From Theobroma cacao (Eukaryota; Streptophyta; Magnoliopsida; Malvales; Malvaceae): a stretch of DNA of 64,000 bases. The stretch spans positions 5,980,957 through 6,044,956 of the forward strand of contig NC_030850.1 of the NCBI RefSeq assembly GCF_000208745.1, in the 5' to 3' direction. Positions 24,826 to 38,189 of this stretch are shown one piece after another; within the stretch, counting starts at the first letter, position 1, and every line of letters begins with the position of its first letter. The position numbers and the translations under genes are program-made. The notes beneath the pieces were generated by a model. That model did no database searches and had not been told where the DNA came from. It saw only the letters and a list, made by a program, of their open reading frames with translations.

Positions 24826-26552
24826 AACCAGGAATTATACTTCTATATATATAGTTATAAAGGAAAGGAGGTTCTCCCGTTCAGAGAAATTATATGTGGA
24901 GATCCTGGAAACCAGAGATGTAATTACGTTTTTCTTAGCATAAATGTTATACAAATAGAAGGCATGTAAATGAGGGAAATGGGATTCGTTGCTAGTTTCT
25001 GGTGTTTGCCTATCTTATGTGAGATCAATTAATTTGTATAAAACATGTATGAATTATAGTAATCAACTATAGATTTATGCTTAAATTGGGAGTCGAGATT
25101 TCTTGCTGTGTCTTTTTGTTTTCTTCTGCTGGAGAATGCACGTTGCACACTTGTATAAATGGGGAGGCATAACAAGGGTGATTGGTTCCTTATGTTGAGG
25201 TCTGGTTACTTGTGTCTTTTTACCTCCCTCTCTCCTGTAAAGACGAGTACTTAAAATTTGACTCTTTAAATAAATATAATACATATAATTAGTATTCAAT
25301 GAATGTCCAATAAAATGCTAGTTTAGTCGCCTTTGATTCTGAATTTACAAGTCAATTCCAATTTTTTTCACTCCCCCAAGACTCCTTGGGATCGGGATGA
25401 ATTAGCAAATTAGAAATCAATATGGCAAATGTTGAGGCAGATTTTCCCAAGAAAGATTTGGCAATTGGACTTTGAATATAAAAGCCTTGGATCTTGATTT
25501 GTGGACCTGGTCACACAATTCCACTGCCTTAACTACACTTATCTCAATCAACTTAAATCTTTTTGTCATTTAATACCTTGAGCTTAAATGCAATTAACCA
25601 ATTTAGTATCTCATTAACCTTTGTATTACTTTCTTAATTCAATTAATTACCAACAGTTAATGACGCTCTTTTGGACCAAAATTTGAGGGCCAACGACAAG
25701 CTCTTACAAAACTTGTGAAAAAGCGGCCCATCAAATTCACGTGCATATCCCATGCTTTAAGGCTGCTTAAAATTGCTAAAAACAGCTTATTTCCTCTTTT
25801 TAACTCGACCGTCCACGTGCCAAGCTGCTTAGTTCCAACAACATTGCTTACATCGCATCATTATTATAAAATTTTAATAATATAAAAAATAATAAATTAC
25901 ATCATTCTAAATCATGAAATTCTTAAATTGTTTATTAAAAGATAATTCAAAATTCTTATTAGTGGAGATTCAATAAAACTTAACTTCATAAAGAAATTTT
26001 TATAATAAATAGTCACTCAATTGACGCACCGAATACAAGTGAAAAATAATTAACTCTTTAATGTCTTGTAATAATCGATCTTCCACAAAGCTAATAAAAT
26101 ATCCAATTCAACTTGTCCTAACAAAAAGATTAACCCTTGGTAAATATCTTATAACTCAGTAGTTATGAAAATTAAATATAGGAGATTTGTAAAATTTTCA
26201 TTTCACATCTATGTATTTATAGTATAAAAGTTAATCGATAAGATAAGATAAGATAATTATCAAAATTTTGTTTAAAGAAAACATATTTCATCTTTAGATA
26301 TAAATATGTCATCATTAATATTTATCTCCGTCATTGTTTATATTTATCTTTTATTCTTATATTAAGCTTTATTTGTATGTTGATTAAGATTTATATGCAC
26401 CTTGTTATGTCATCTTTGTGCTTATCTTCACATGTTGTGTTAAGTGTTGCCATTTGTAACTCCAATTCATTATACATTGATTGATTTAAATTATTGATTG
26501 ATTTCTCTCTCGTTTCTTCACATCCCCTATTCACAAATGCTTGCCAATTTTC
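24826..26552. other. Gap between SEP2 and DPE1
   Basis: SEP2 3' region to about 25060, then AT-rich DNA with a small direct repeat (AAGATAAGATAAGATAA near 26240). The last 150 bases before 26553 should contain the DPE1 leader. I see no gene. Confidence 0.6.
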
Positions 26553-29500
26553 ATGGCTATTCTCAGCGCGCGCTCTCTTCTCTCCTCCTCTCCTTTCTCT
26601 CCTAAATCCCATCACTCTTCATCTCCACTCTCTCCCTTAACTTACACTCTCTTCTTCAAACCTAAAACTGTAAGGCCCCAATCCCTCAATCATAGCTTTC
26701 GTAACGACGCCGTTTCCTCCTCTTTCACTGGTATCGAAGTCGGTGAGGACTTACCGCTTGATTACGGTGATTGGCTTCCCAAGCCCGATCCAAACCAGCG
26801 GAGAAGAGCCGGCATTTTGCTCCACCCGACGTCGTTTCGTGGACCCTATGGCATTGGCGACCTTGGCGAAGAAGCTTTTCGCTTCATTGACTGGCTACGT
26901 TTAGCTGGTTGCTCCGTTTGGCAGGTAATCTCCCCCTCTTAAACGCTCCGTTCCGTGTCCCTGCTGAGTCAGAAAATCTGGGGAAAATGAACTTGAAAAA
27001 GGTTCAGGCCAATGGATTACCCTTTTAACGTGGCTTCATTTCATTGGTCTGTTTTAAAGCTAAGTTTATGTAGTTGAATTATTTCCCGGATTAAGGCTGT
27101 CCTAACTTATGCTGACATGGTAATTTTTAATGACACCTAGCCTCCTAATTTGCTGGGCTGCAATGGAAAGAAGGTTATTTTATAATTTCTCATATTAATG
27201 AACTTCAATTATTGTTAATTCAGGTGCTTCCCCTTGTTCCTCCTGATGAAGGAGGATCACCATATGCAGGCCAGGTGCTGCTTTCTCTAATCTCTTCTTA
27301 GTTAGTATTTTCTTTTTCCCGTTTCAATAAGCAATGGATTCTGCCATTTTAGTGAACTTAAAATGCTTAAGAAAAGAAGAACCCTGAAATTCTGGTCAAT
27401 TAGTTGTGTGCGCGCGCGTATATTCTCTTAGGTGCTATATGGCATTGCGTAATTTTCCTTGATGATTATTTCTTCAGGATGCAAATTGCGGTAACACGCT
27501 CTTGATTTCGCTTGAAGAGCTTGTTAAAGATGGCTTGCTAACAAAGGAAGAGCTTCCTCAACCAATGTGAGTAGTTTTTTTTTTATATATATTTATATTT
27601 GAGTTAACGGTTATGTTTGAGATAAATTGTATGACCTTTTATTCACACCTATGTTTTATATTCCTACTATATCGTTTGTGCAGTGATTCTGACCGTGTGA
27701 ACTATCCTATCATTGCTAACTTGAAGAACTCTCTGATAAGTAAGGTAAACAGTCAAAAATCAGAAGAGTCTCTATTGCTTTTATTTTTTTAACAAAAAAA
27801 GAAAACAGTTCCTCTTGCTATGTTAGACCCTTGAATGTTCCAAGAGATCTACTAGGATTAACACATAGGTTTAGACTCAGCAGCAGCTGAAATTTTTGTT
27901 TGCTGACAGGATCTCTATGACTACACTATAAATCTACATCTGCCTGTAATTGAAGTTTTTAAAAGATTACGGAATTCATGGAAGGTCAACTATAAAATGA
28001 GAGCTAGGCGATTCTTAACAAATTTAAATGTGTTTCATCTACAAGGTCACTCAGAGTTCCGTATATGATGATTTTCCCCTTTACTTGGGTTGCAATTACA
28101 ATTCTGTGCAACTTTGTTTAAAAAAAAAATTACTTTTTTATATATTTTTTTTAAGTGAGATATATGTCTAAGACTAAAGCATAAAAGGAAAAAGTCACTA
28201 AGGAAAGAAGGTTCACAAGGTTTCATGGATCACATATTACCAATCAGTGTTGTAAATACTAGTTAGCTGAATCTCACTTCTCTATTGGTTAAATGTGCCA
28301 AATCCAACTCACATTATCATTTCTTAGGCTGCAGAAAGGCTCCTCTTAAGTGATGGAGAAATTAAAACTCAGCTTGAGGCTTTTCGTAGAGATCCTATCA
28401 TATCAAGTGAGATATTTATATTCCATATAATTGCATACTATCATATTCCTGTGTACTTATAATAGTTGTTTCCATATTCACTGAGCTTCAATCTGCATTT
28501 GACTGTTTAAATTGCTATATGAATATGTGGAGTTTGTGAGTGGAAGGTTTTTGGTGAAAAGAAGATTGGTTTTTTTGGGATTGAAAGGGGAGTATTTGCA
28601 AGACTCGGTTTTAAAGATCATTGAGGGTTGACAAAATTTCTTCACAGTATCTTTTTCTCTTTTACGTATATGCTTGAACAAAATTTTGGAAAAATACATT
28701 GTGCTTAGAACAAATTTACTTTCTCATTCTTAAATACGTTGTTAGTCATGTGATCATTTAAGTTCGTTTTTTATTTTTAATTTTGTAGGCTGGCTTGAAG
28801 ATTCAGCATACTTCGCTGCCATTGATGACAGTTTAAAAGCCTTCAGTTGGTATGACTGGCCTGAACCTCTGAAAAATCGCCATCTTTCAGCCTTAGAAAA
28901 CATATACCAGGAGAAAAAGGATTTTGTATGATCTGGATCTCTTTTAATAAAAATATTGGCTCAATAGTAGCCTATATTATCTACCTACTTTAGAAACTAA
29001 TATCATTACCTGCTCTTGCTTTCACTTGGCAGATAGATCTGTTTGTTGCGAAACAATTCCTATTCCAAAGGCAGTGGCAAAAAGTTCGCAACTATGCACA
29101 GATGAAGGGTATCAGCATAATGGGAGACATGCCCATTTATGTAGGTTATCACAGTGCTGATGTATGGGCAAATAAGAAACATTTTTTTCTGGTGAGGAGT
29201 TTATTTATGCGTAAGGAAGTGGTAATAATTTAACCATGCTCCAAAGCATTCAATTTTTGCTGCTGGCTACAAATTTCTATATTCTCTTTGACAGAACAGG
29301 CATGGTTTTCCTAGGCTAGTCAGCGGTGTTCCTCCTGATGCCTTCAGTGATACGGGTCAGCTATGGGGGAGGTTTGTACTACCCTGAAACAAGCATACAT
29401 GTCTCATGTTTAAATAATTATTTTTCATAAATATTATTACCTTTGCTTGTAAAAATGAGGTATTGTTTCATTGTCCATTCATTCTGAAGACATATTAGAA

Positions 29501-32284
29501 ATCCAATTATATGCACGTCACAATTGCTTTATATCTTTTCTTCTCTACTTTTTCTCCCATGTATTGATGTTAATGCTATGCATGTCTATTGTTGATTTTC
29601 TAACAAGGTTAGGGGTCTTGAATACAATATTTTTTGACAGTTGGTTAAACTCTCCAATGATTTTAGTCATAGTATGTAAACTTGAATCAGATACTTTGCT
29701 TATCATGATATTCTGCTCTTATTTTCACTTGTTTCACTTCTGCAATTTTTACTTCTATACTAGCTTCTTTCTACATCATTCATTTTTAATTAAGGTCATA
29801 CTTCAATTCAGCCCTCTATATGATTGGAAAGCCATGGAGAAAGATGGATTTTCATGGTGGATACGTCGCATTAGACGTGCACAAAATCTATATGATGAAT
29901 TCAGAATAGACCACTTTAGGGGATTTGCTGGCTTTTGGGCTGTCCCTTCTGGTGAGATGTTGTAAAATATACTGAGCATGGTGTTTTCTAGAAATGTATG
30001 TTATACTGAACTTACATTACTAACACAATTAATCTATACAGAAGCAAAAGTTGCAATGGTTGGACGATGGAAGGTCAGATTTCTGTAATTCTGACCACTT
30101 TAAAATTTTCTTTAATTGTGCCAGTATCCACTACTGATATTATTTCCATGATAGTAGGTTGGCCCTCAAAAATCCTTATTTGATGCTATCTCCAGAACAG
30201 TTGGAAAGATTGATATCATAGCAGAAGATCTGGTATGTTCTACCAGATAGAATATGAAGAGTTTATTTTTATCCTTCTTTTTCTGTTTTGTTGTACTTTT
30301 AACTTTTTACATATTTTTGTACCTCTTCTGCAACGAAAGTGATCTAAATACTTGATTCTTAAATAATTCTTGGCCTGCCTGTGATAAAAGTTTTCTTTCC
30401 TGGGGGTATTTCAGCAACGTTATATATATTGAGTAAAATATAGCTTGTCTTTGGGAGGGTTTTTATATTGATACTTGATTCTAGGGTTTTATTCACATGG
30501 CAGGGAGTTATAACTGAGGATGTAACTGAGCTTAGGAAATCTATCGGAGCACCTGGAATGGCTGTTCTCCAGTTTGGTAATGTGTTATTACTGATGAACT
30601 GTAATAAAATATTTTTAATATTTTTGACTGCCTTTCAAATTTGCATTCTGTGATGTTGTAGTTTTCTCCCATTTTCTCTTGGTTTAGGTTTTGGCAGTGA
30701 CTCTAGAAACCCTCATTTGCCTCACAATCACGAGCACAATCAAGTTATTTACACTGGAACTCATGATAATGACACGGTAAAGCTCGTTCCAGCGATGGTT
30801 CTTCGCTGATGTCTTAACTGTATTTTTGGTTTCTTGGTGGGTTGAAAGTTGAAATGATACATGCTATGAATGATCTGAAGAAATTAATCTATTTATCAAA
30901 TATAATTTGAAATAAAACAAGCAAAATATTCTTGATTTGGAATGATGGAATCAACATAACTTTTAAGACAAAATCTATCAAAGGCAAAAACTCAAAAAAG
31001 ATGTGCAAGTTCTTCTTACTTCAATTTTCAGCAAAAATAATCAAATAACAACCAAATATACAACAATGCCTTTAAGGAATTGCCCATGTCTAGAATCATT
31101 ACATGGATTTAAAATAAGAACTATGAATTTGATTGCCACAAAAAGAATGTCTGGAACAAACATCCAAATTTAGGAAAATGTCTCAATTTTAGAATATATT
31201 ATATGGAGAAGGAAGACTAGGGAGATTGGATGAGAGAGAAAGATGAGTGAGAAATTTGAAATTTGATACTTCACTTTACTCATAAATTTTGGCTAAAATC
31301 ATATAGTTGTTTGTTTTGACAAAAAATATTTTATCAAATTTTTAGATATTGCATGCTAATAGTTCATTCGATTGTCTTGTAGATCCAAGGTTGGTGGAAC
31401 AATATAATGGAAGAAGAGAAATCCAATGTGAGTTTTCTCTGCTATGCTAAAGCTTCTGATCAGGTTTATCACTTTGTCTTTGTCTTACATCAGAAATTTT
31501 GTCTCAGGTATTGAAGTATCTTCATATCACTGAAGAAGATGAGATCTCATGGGCACTGATCCAAGCTGCACTTTCTTCAGTAGCTCAAACTGCAGTCATA
31601 ACCATGCAGGATGTTCTTGGGCTAGGGAGTTCTGCCAGGATGAACATTCCTGCAACAGAGGTAAAGATAATGTCCTTAAACATGTGCTTTGAAACGTACA
31701 ATGGACTTGTGGTGCCATCTAGAACATTGTTAATTAAGAAATAGAGCAGTAATGGTGATTTAAATTTTCAAGGCCCTATAGAAGATTAGAGCGAAAATGT
31801 GCAAAACCTTGCCCCACATTGTTGGATAATTTGAATTCTGGTGCCCAATCTCAGAATTTCGTTGCCAATTTTAACTTAGATCACCAAAGTTTATTGTTCT
31901 TCCTTTGTCAAGCACATAGTGTTGTCTGTGCATGCGATTTGCCCATGTCTTGTCTCATAGTGTGCGTTGACTCTGACAAAAACCATGATGACTGTTAGAG
32001 CTGCAAGCTCTTTTTAGGTTCTTGTCCATTTCTTTTTTGAAGCACTTAATGTTATCATAAAGAGAAATGGGCCAAAAGGAAAAAGAAAGTAATTTATGCA
32101 TTTTAAGTGTCACATATTAAAACAAAGAAGAATTTTAAACAATCTCATTGTGACTTTTTCTTTGATGCATTTTGTGCAGATTGGAAACTGGAGTTGGAGG
32201 ATACCTAATTCCATGAGTTTTGATTCCTTGCAGACAGAAGCACTGAAATTAAGAGATATGCTTTCCATGTACGGGCGAATGTAG
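26553..32284 (+). CDS. DPE1: 4-alpha-glucanotransferase DPE1, chloroplastic
   Basis: The plastid disproportionating enzyme (GH77) moves glucan units between maltotriose and longer maltooligosaccharides during starch breakdown. Sixteen GT-AG exons join to 578 residues: 26553-26924, 27224-27274, 27478-27566, 27684-27744, 28328-28406, 28789-28925, 29033-29191, 29295-29371, 29812-29951, 30042-30073, 30158-30232, 30504-30576, 30688-30776, 31383-31427, 31508-31660 and 32180-32284. This is close to the usual plant length. Residues 1 to about 50 are a Ser-rich transit peptide. Catalytic motifs are intact: nucleophile D375 in FRIDHFRGF, acid/base E422 in DIIAEDLG and the third carboxylate D475 in GTHDND. 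The N-terminal RRAGILLHPTSFRGPYGIGDLG is a family hallmark. ATG 26553 is used; an in-frame TTG precedes it. The gene converges on the M41-like gene, with 761 bases between stops. Confidence 0.96.
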
Positions 32285-33045
32285 TTCTGTAATCCTCATT
32301 GTGTACACACGCTTGTAGGTTTGCCACTGTACCATGAGTCTAAAAATAATCTATTTAGTTTTGAATAAGTTTGTCTTTGTATAATTGAGGTTTTAGAGTT
32401 AAATTAATAAAAAGGTTCATACCTTCCTTTTATGTCTGGTCAGTAATTTCTTGTTTTCTAATATGCTTTTGAAATTGATTGCTGCTCAAAGTAGAGAAGG
32501 CAGTCACTAGCTTCATGGAGGAGGCCTGCAACTGACTCTCTGCCTCCAAACCCTTTGCTTCCAGCTTAAACTCATGACGTATTGCTGGACGTTATGAGTA
32601 TGAATCTTCCTGTGATTGTTTAAGCTTTTGAATTATGGAAATCAATTTTACTTGTGGAAGTTATCAGGACCTACTGCTAGTAAGTCGTTAGTAGCATTCT
32701 TGGTCATAAGAATGCAATTATGCAAAGTGTTACAAATGTGCCTCTGCATCAGCATGTTGAGAACTCTACTTAATTTGCACTGTGAATGAAATTTGATTGT
32801 GTAATTGTCAATCTTTTAACTACAGAAGGTGAAAAAAAAATGACAAGTGATCATAAATCGATTTGTAGACTGCATAGAAAGCAGATTTTGTACTTGGTAT
32901 CAGTTGTTTTCGTTTTAAAATTGTTTGCACACACCATTTTGGCTATTTTTAATTATAAAGATTCTAGGTGGTAATGTGGAATTCAAGCACAGTGCAATCT
33001 TCCCAATTGGGTACTTGAAAAACAATATGGAAGTGATAGGTAAAG
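32285..33045. other. Shared 3' intergenic region, DPE1 and M41-like gene
   Basis: The two genes converge here, so this stretch holds both 3' untranslated regions and their poly-A sites. The AATTAATAAAAAGG near 32403 is a plausible DPE1 signal. Frames at 32786-32974 and 32925-33128 have no recognisable features. Confidence 0.6.
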
Positions 33046-36000
33046 CTATGCAGCTTTCTCAATTGCTTCGATGCATTCCAACACAGTCGACTTCTTTGAC
33101 ATGGCAGACATCAAGGCTTCATAAATGACCTTGTTGTTTTTCAAGAGGGATCCAGCAAACAGGACCTGTATTCATTTTACCAAACATTAGCTTTCAATTG
33201 TTAAAAATTACATAAAAATGTCAGCATAAGCTTCAAATGAGATTTAAGAAAGTTCAAGCAAATATTCGAAGCAGTGGGGAAATTGTCATGGTAGCATTTT
33301 GTATCAAAACTAGTCATGCGTGCCAATTCTGAATTTCAATAACTTACTGCCCATCTAGTTAGATTTTGCTGCTGATCATTGCTGAGTTTTGGGTTGCTTC
33401 TGTTTATGAATCTCTGCAGAGAATGCAGACCAGAGTTTGTTGAATAAAAGGTAAGCCAATAATACAAATCAGTTCAAACTTTGGCAAAGGTTTGTTTCCA
33501 AAACCTGAAGCGTGAAAAGATCAGCAGATTGACCAATCACTTTGTCATATTTCAGACCCTCTGCAGCAAGTCCAGCCATAGCGACAGCGGCCAACCTGAG
33601 ACACACATACAGATTTAAGATTAGTTTATTATATTTTTAACATTACGAAAAGAAATACTTGTATGATTGACTAAGGCTTTCCGTGGAAAAGAAAATTGCA
33701 ATGCTTCAATTGTGAGGTCATTTTCAGGCCGGACAGGCCGATGATTTAAACTAGAATCACCAGGTCCTGGCTACAATATATAATTAATAACATGGAATGG
33801 CAGCTAAATTCTTGAGGCTTCATGCAGTATAATATCAGATTATTATAGGAGCAGAAGAACTCCAGAAGTCAAGCAGCAATTTAGCTTAGAACGGGTTATA
33901 ATTCTCATCACAGCATAGTTCTATGCAGGCGAAGACAAACAGAAGATTGATCTGAGTATATATAGCTTTCAAATGAGTACCTGTCAAGCAATTCAGCATC
34001 AAGCTGTCCACTGTATATAAGCTTTTCCAGCTTTTCATCAATGAGGTTGACATGTTCCTTACCAATATCCAATGAATATCCCAGGATAGGAAGGCCCAAC
34101 AAATAGGCAACTAAGTTCAAAGAGAAATTTTCTCATTAGAAAAGCAGTTGAATCGGACATGTCAACGCATACATGAGCGTATGTCATATATTCTGTGATC
34201 AGAGAATACTTAAAAAATGAGCCGCTTCATGTCTAGCTATCCTTTCCTGGTAGTCAGGGAAGAATGATGAAAACCCACCAATAGCAGCTTGAAGAAGTCT
34301 ATAGAAGAAAATTAAAATGACTGCCAGTTTAGGAAGCAAAATCTTGATAGACCATGTGAATTGTGAAACTCTGCATCATTATGACTTACCCTGGTGAAAT
34401 GCTCCCCACAGCCAAAACTATTAAAGAAATGCTCCCAATCAAATATGGTACAAAGAAGCCCCAATCCTGTAGCAATAGTATGAGCCAAGCACCACTTAAA
34501 GCCAGAACTTCTCTACTCGTACATATTACCTTTCTGGAGTCACACAGCTCCAACAAAGAAAATAATGATAGTACAATAACAATGCCATGCAGGGACAAAT
34601 AATTTTTCTTTAATTATGATAGCAATACAGCAGATAAAGAAAGATATTGCACTTAAATGAATCAGTTGCATTCAACAAGTGTTTGGTAACTTGATACCTA
34701 ATGCACTTAGTGCAGCTAAAGTTAGAAACGGGAATCCCAATCCAAAGATGCGCAAAGAAATGGGATCCGCAACTTTGTTGATCTTTAGCCTGACCCTGAT
34801 GCACACTTAAATTAAGTAGTTTTAGGCATCTTTGTAATTAGGGAAGTAGCCAGACCTGAATTAACCAGGACAGAGTACAAAAGCAACTTGTCTGTGCAGA
34901 AACTGTCAGCAGTACTAAATAATATGCAGAAACTCATGTAGTTTAAATGACAAGAACAACGGGGAAGGATTCTCTTTATAACTCATGGATGATGCTGGTA
35001 AGGCAAACAGTGCACAAGCAGTACATTCCCTTCCCTTTAACATCAATAGAAACAAAAGCTTCACTTAATTGTCCAACAAAATGAAATATGGTGAAGTCAT
35101 CCTATCTTTGTGCTCCTGATTGTACGACACTTGCCAAAGAAAAAGAAATGAAAAACAAAGAGATATGACAATATAGCTAAAATTACCCCAGGAAGCTGGC
35201 CAGCAAGAAGTCCCAAGAACCCTGTTGTCCCGACCACTGTAAAAAGAAATGCTGCCTGTACAACTGAAAGATATCAAATACAGGAACAATAATTTGAAAT
35301 TAATATTTTAACCATTCAAAAAGTGGGATTCACATTGAAATTCGAATGCAAATTTTGTCATCAAAATTGCTATCAGCTTATAAGATCAGAAGTATAATAA
35401 AGAACTGTCTAATTCAGATATAGACATCTAACTTATATTAGTACAACTTATCAAGTTGAGTTTCTGGTTAGGACTTTAAATGTCAAATTTTGGCAAAGTG
35501 CACTGTGAGAGCTTCTCAGCCTATTGACAGTTCAATATCAGAAGTGACACTGGTACAAGTTGAACGCCTGAAAATTTTTGGGCAACTGTCCAATACCATC
35601 AGGTACTCAGAACTGGAAGGTGAATGTGGTGATACTTACATCATTTCTGACACTTGGAATTGCAAGAGTTTCCGCATTTTTAATTCCAAGGGAGGTCAGC
35701 TCCCGAAGAGATGTCTGATGCAAAGAAAGTAAAGCCTTTCATCTTCCGACCAAGTAAACATGTAACCAAATATTCACAGCATTGAACAGATCTATGATAT
35801 ACATGTACATGTATGCATGCGTTTGCAGGCTAAATTTTTGAGTGGCACTTTCCCACAACTTCAGACTTGATACGGAGACTGACCGTACGGCGTGAGACAT
35901 ACGGCTGAGAACACCATTTCTTTGCCCATCCAACTTCGCTCAGCTGATCAAGTGCCTCTTTAACGGCATCGCTGTCTTTCTGTAGCAAATATATAGCTGT

Positions 36001-36706
36001 CAATAGCCTAATTACTTGTCAACAACAAAAGGACTTGCAATGCAAACAAACGAATGACTTCATCTGTTAATGGTGACATATCTATTCAAAGAAACGATTT
36101 CATACGTGGTTAGTTTTCATTTAGATCACAGAACAAAACATGAAAAGGCAAGGACCATTCCAAAATTTGCTTAACATCGAGGGGTTGGCTTCTTGTTTAT
36201 ATTACTAAAAAGAAATGATTTTTAATAAGTAGCAAAGAAAAGACCCACAACACAAACTTCCTCCAAATGCATGAAAGATTCCATATTGGCACAGTTTTAA
36301 CTGCAACACTTCAGGGCCCATTGAATGAAGCAAGATAAAATTTTCCTTTCCTGCTTCAAATGGCTCCATTCGACATTGTTACAGTAGTTCATTCAGCAAT
36401 CATCATTCATTTTTGAACAATAAATTTCAGAGGCTACATGCAAATGACATGTAAGTAATTAAAAAACTTAAAACAAGAAATCAAACAGTCAGTTGGCTTC
36501 AAGCAAAGGGAAAGGCAGAGAAGAACCTCGGAAATGGCGGATTCAAGGGTCTTGAGATCAACATCAGGAGCAGCAGAAGAAGAAGAAGATGCTCTTACTT
36601 GCAGGTCTCTCCTGGGACTTAGCTTGAAACACGTTCCGGACTGCTGAAAGTAATAATGATATTGAAATGAAAGCTTCGAGTTTGACATAGATGCCATCAT
36701 ATTCAT
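33046..36706 (-). CDS. Plastid membrane protein with M41-like HEAAH site, no AAA domain
   Basis: Ten exons give 330 residues: 36706-36527, 35979-35884, 35714-35640, 35255-35187, 34466-34390, 34298-34210, 34110-33981, 33595-33505, 33413-33348 and 33165-33046. The N terminus, Ser/Arg-rich to about residue 45, looks like a transit peptide. Two hydrophobic helices sit at about 118-140 and 142-166. Then comes HEAAH (189-193), matching the HExxH zinc site of FtsH peptidases. GLAAE (247-251) and D264 in QSADLF correspond to FtsH LGGRxAE and the third zinc ligand in ASNDI. There is no Walker A or B, so no AAA ATPase. I recall the Arabidopsis family At1g56180 (VIR3), At5g27290 and At2g21960. Whether it cleaves proteins is unproven. 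ATG 36706 is the first ATG; the frame extends upstream only through GTG. Confidence 0.88.
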
Positions 36707-38189
36707 ACTCACTAATAATAATATAGTCTTTGTTGTAATCTTTTCTTTCTTCCTTGTTTTTGGGTTTCACTTTGAGAGCTGCGAAATGAAAGAAATTTGC
36801 TGCAATGGACTTCCAAGAGTGGATAAGGTTCGCGGGGCTTTGGCGCCATGAGCCGTTTCGTTTGCACCACGTTGGCTTCGTAACAAAATTTTAAAATAAA
36901 AATAATAAAATAACAATCAATCAATAATTTAGTTTATAGTCCTTGGGTTGGTTTAGGTTGCGTCCATCGGAGCTGAATCTCTATGGGTCTCCGGCCCTTC
37001 TGTTGGCCCAGTTTCAGCTATGGTTTAAGTCTATCCCAAACTTTAAACTTTTGGGCCCTGCATTTAGGCCCAAAATTCCTTATAATGCGTGAGTTTTATA
37101 CTTTTATTAATATTTTATTTAAAAAATTTCATCTTCAACTAATATCACTTAATGTTCTGTACAGATAATTTTTTTTATTAATTAATCATTTACGTATTAT
37201 TGATTTGAGCTATAGCAATATATCGATTTTTATTTTTATTTCGTACTACTTTTTAACAAGCAATAATTATTCATTAACTTTTCTTAAACAACTATGCCAG
37301 ATCTTTCTAATTAAACAAAAGGGAAGTAGTCAGTGTTTTTAATTTTGAAGGGAGAGGACCACGTGGTTTTTTAATCATAGATGGCATTTTTTGGAGGATT
37401 AATTTGGCGAATTTAATCGTATATTAAAATGTGATTTTCAAAATTTATACAAAAAAAATATATTTTTTATTTACAATTAAAATCAGTAGGACATATATAA
37501 TTATTTAGAGGACGACCAAAATAGCTTAACCTAATTAACAAGGGCAAAGCATTCCCTCTCTATACATATATAATACGTTTCAAACGAAAATTTATGAAAC
37601 AAAACTCCAGTTATGAACAAGATAGGAATTGGGGCTGGTCATAAAAGGCATCCCCTCAAGCCATGATATATATATATGAGAAAGAGAGAGGGATACAAGA
37701 AGGAAGCAAAAATTAGAATCTTAAATCTCAATCCTCATAAAAAAGATTAGAATCGTTAGGCAGACTACATTCAAGAGAAGAGCATTTCTATAGTTTAGTG
37801 ATATATTTTTGAATCAGAAAGACCACACATATGCTTGAAACCATTGGCCATATATCTGCTCGGATGTTTTAAGTTTATTTAATGTGAAAGAGATCATTGG
37901 GTAAACAAGATGAGAAAGAATTAGGATATTTCATTTTATAAGAAGAAGCTGAACCTACCTTTTTAGAGTTGCCTCTCTGCTCTAGAAAGCAGAAGTTATA
38001 TATCTGTCAAATAGGATGTTAAAAAGTAGTTTTAGCTTCTACAAAAATGGAAAATCAGTTTCTATGTGCTAAAAGCTGAATCTCCAAATTGGAGTTTAAA
38101 AATGTCTAAACGTAAATATGTCAGTTTTTTTGTTGCTTGGAATTTCGATTTTCACTGGCAATAGTAAAATTGACGTTTGGAAGATGGGC
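36707..38189. other. Intergenic DNA upstream of the M41-like gene
   Basis: The first 200 bases should contain the promoter of the minus-strand M41-like gene. The rest is AT-rich with a TA/GA run near 37667-37692. No gene recognised. Confidence 0.55.

Noticed and set aside
27909..27984. Possible extra DPE1 exon after GCTGACAG
   Set aside because: The coding sequence reads through a stop quickly, and the exon ending 27744 already joins the exon at 28328 in the right phase with continuous family motifs.
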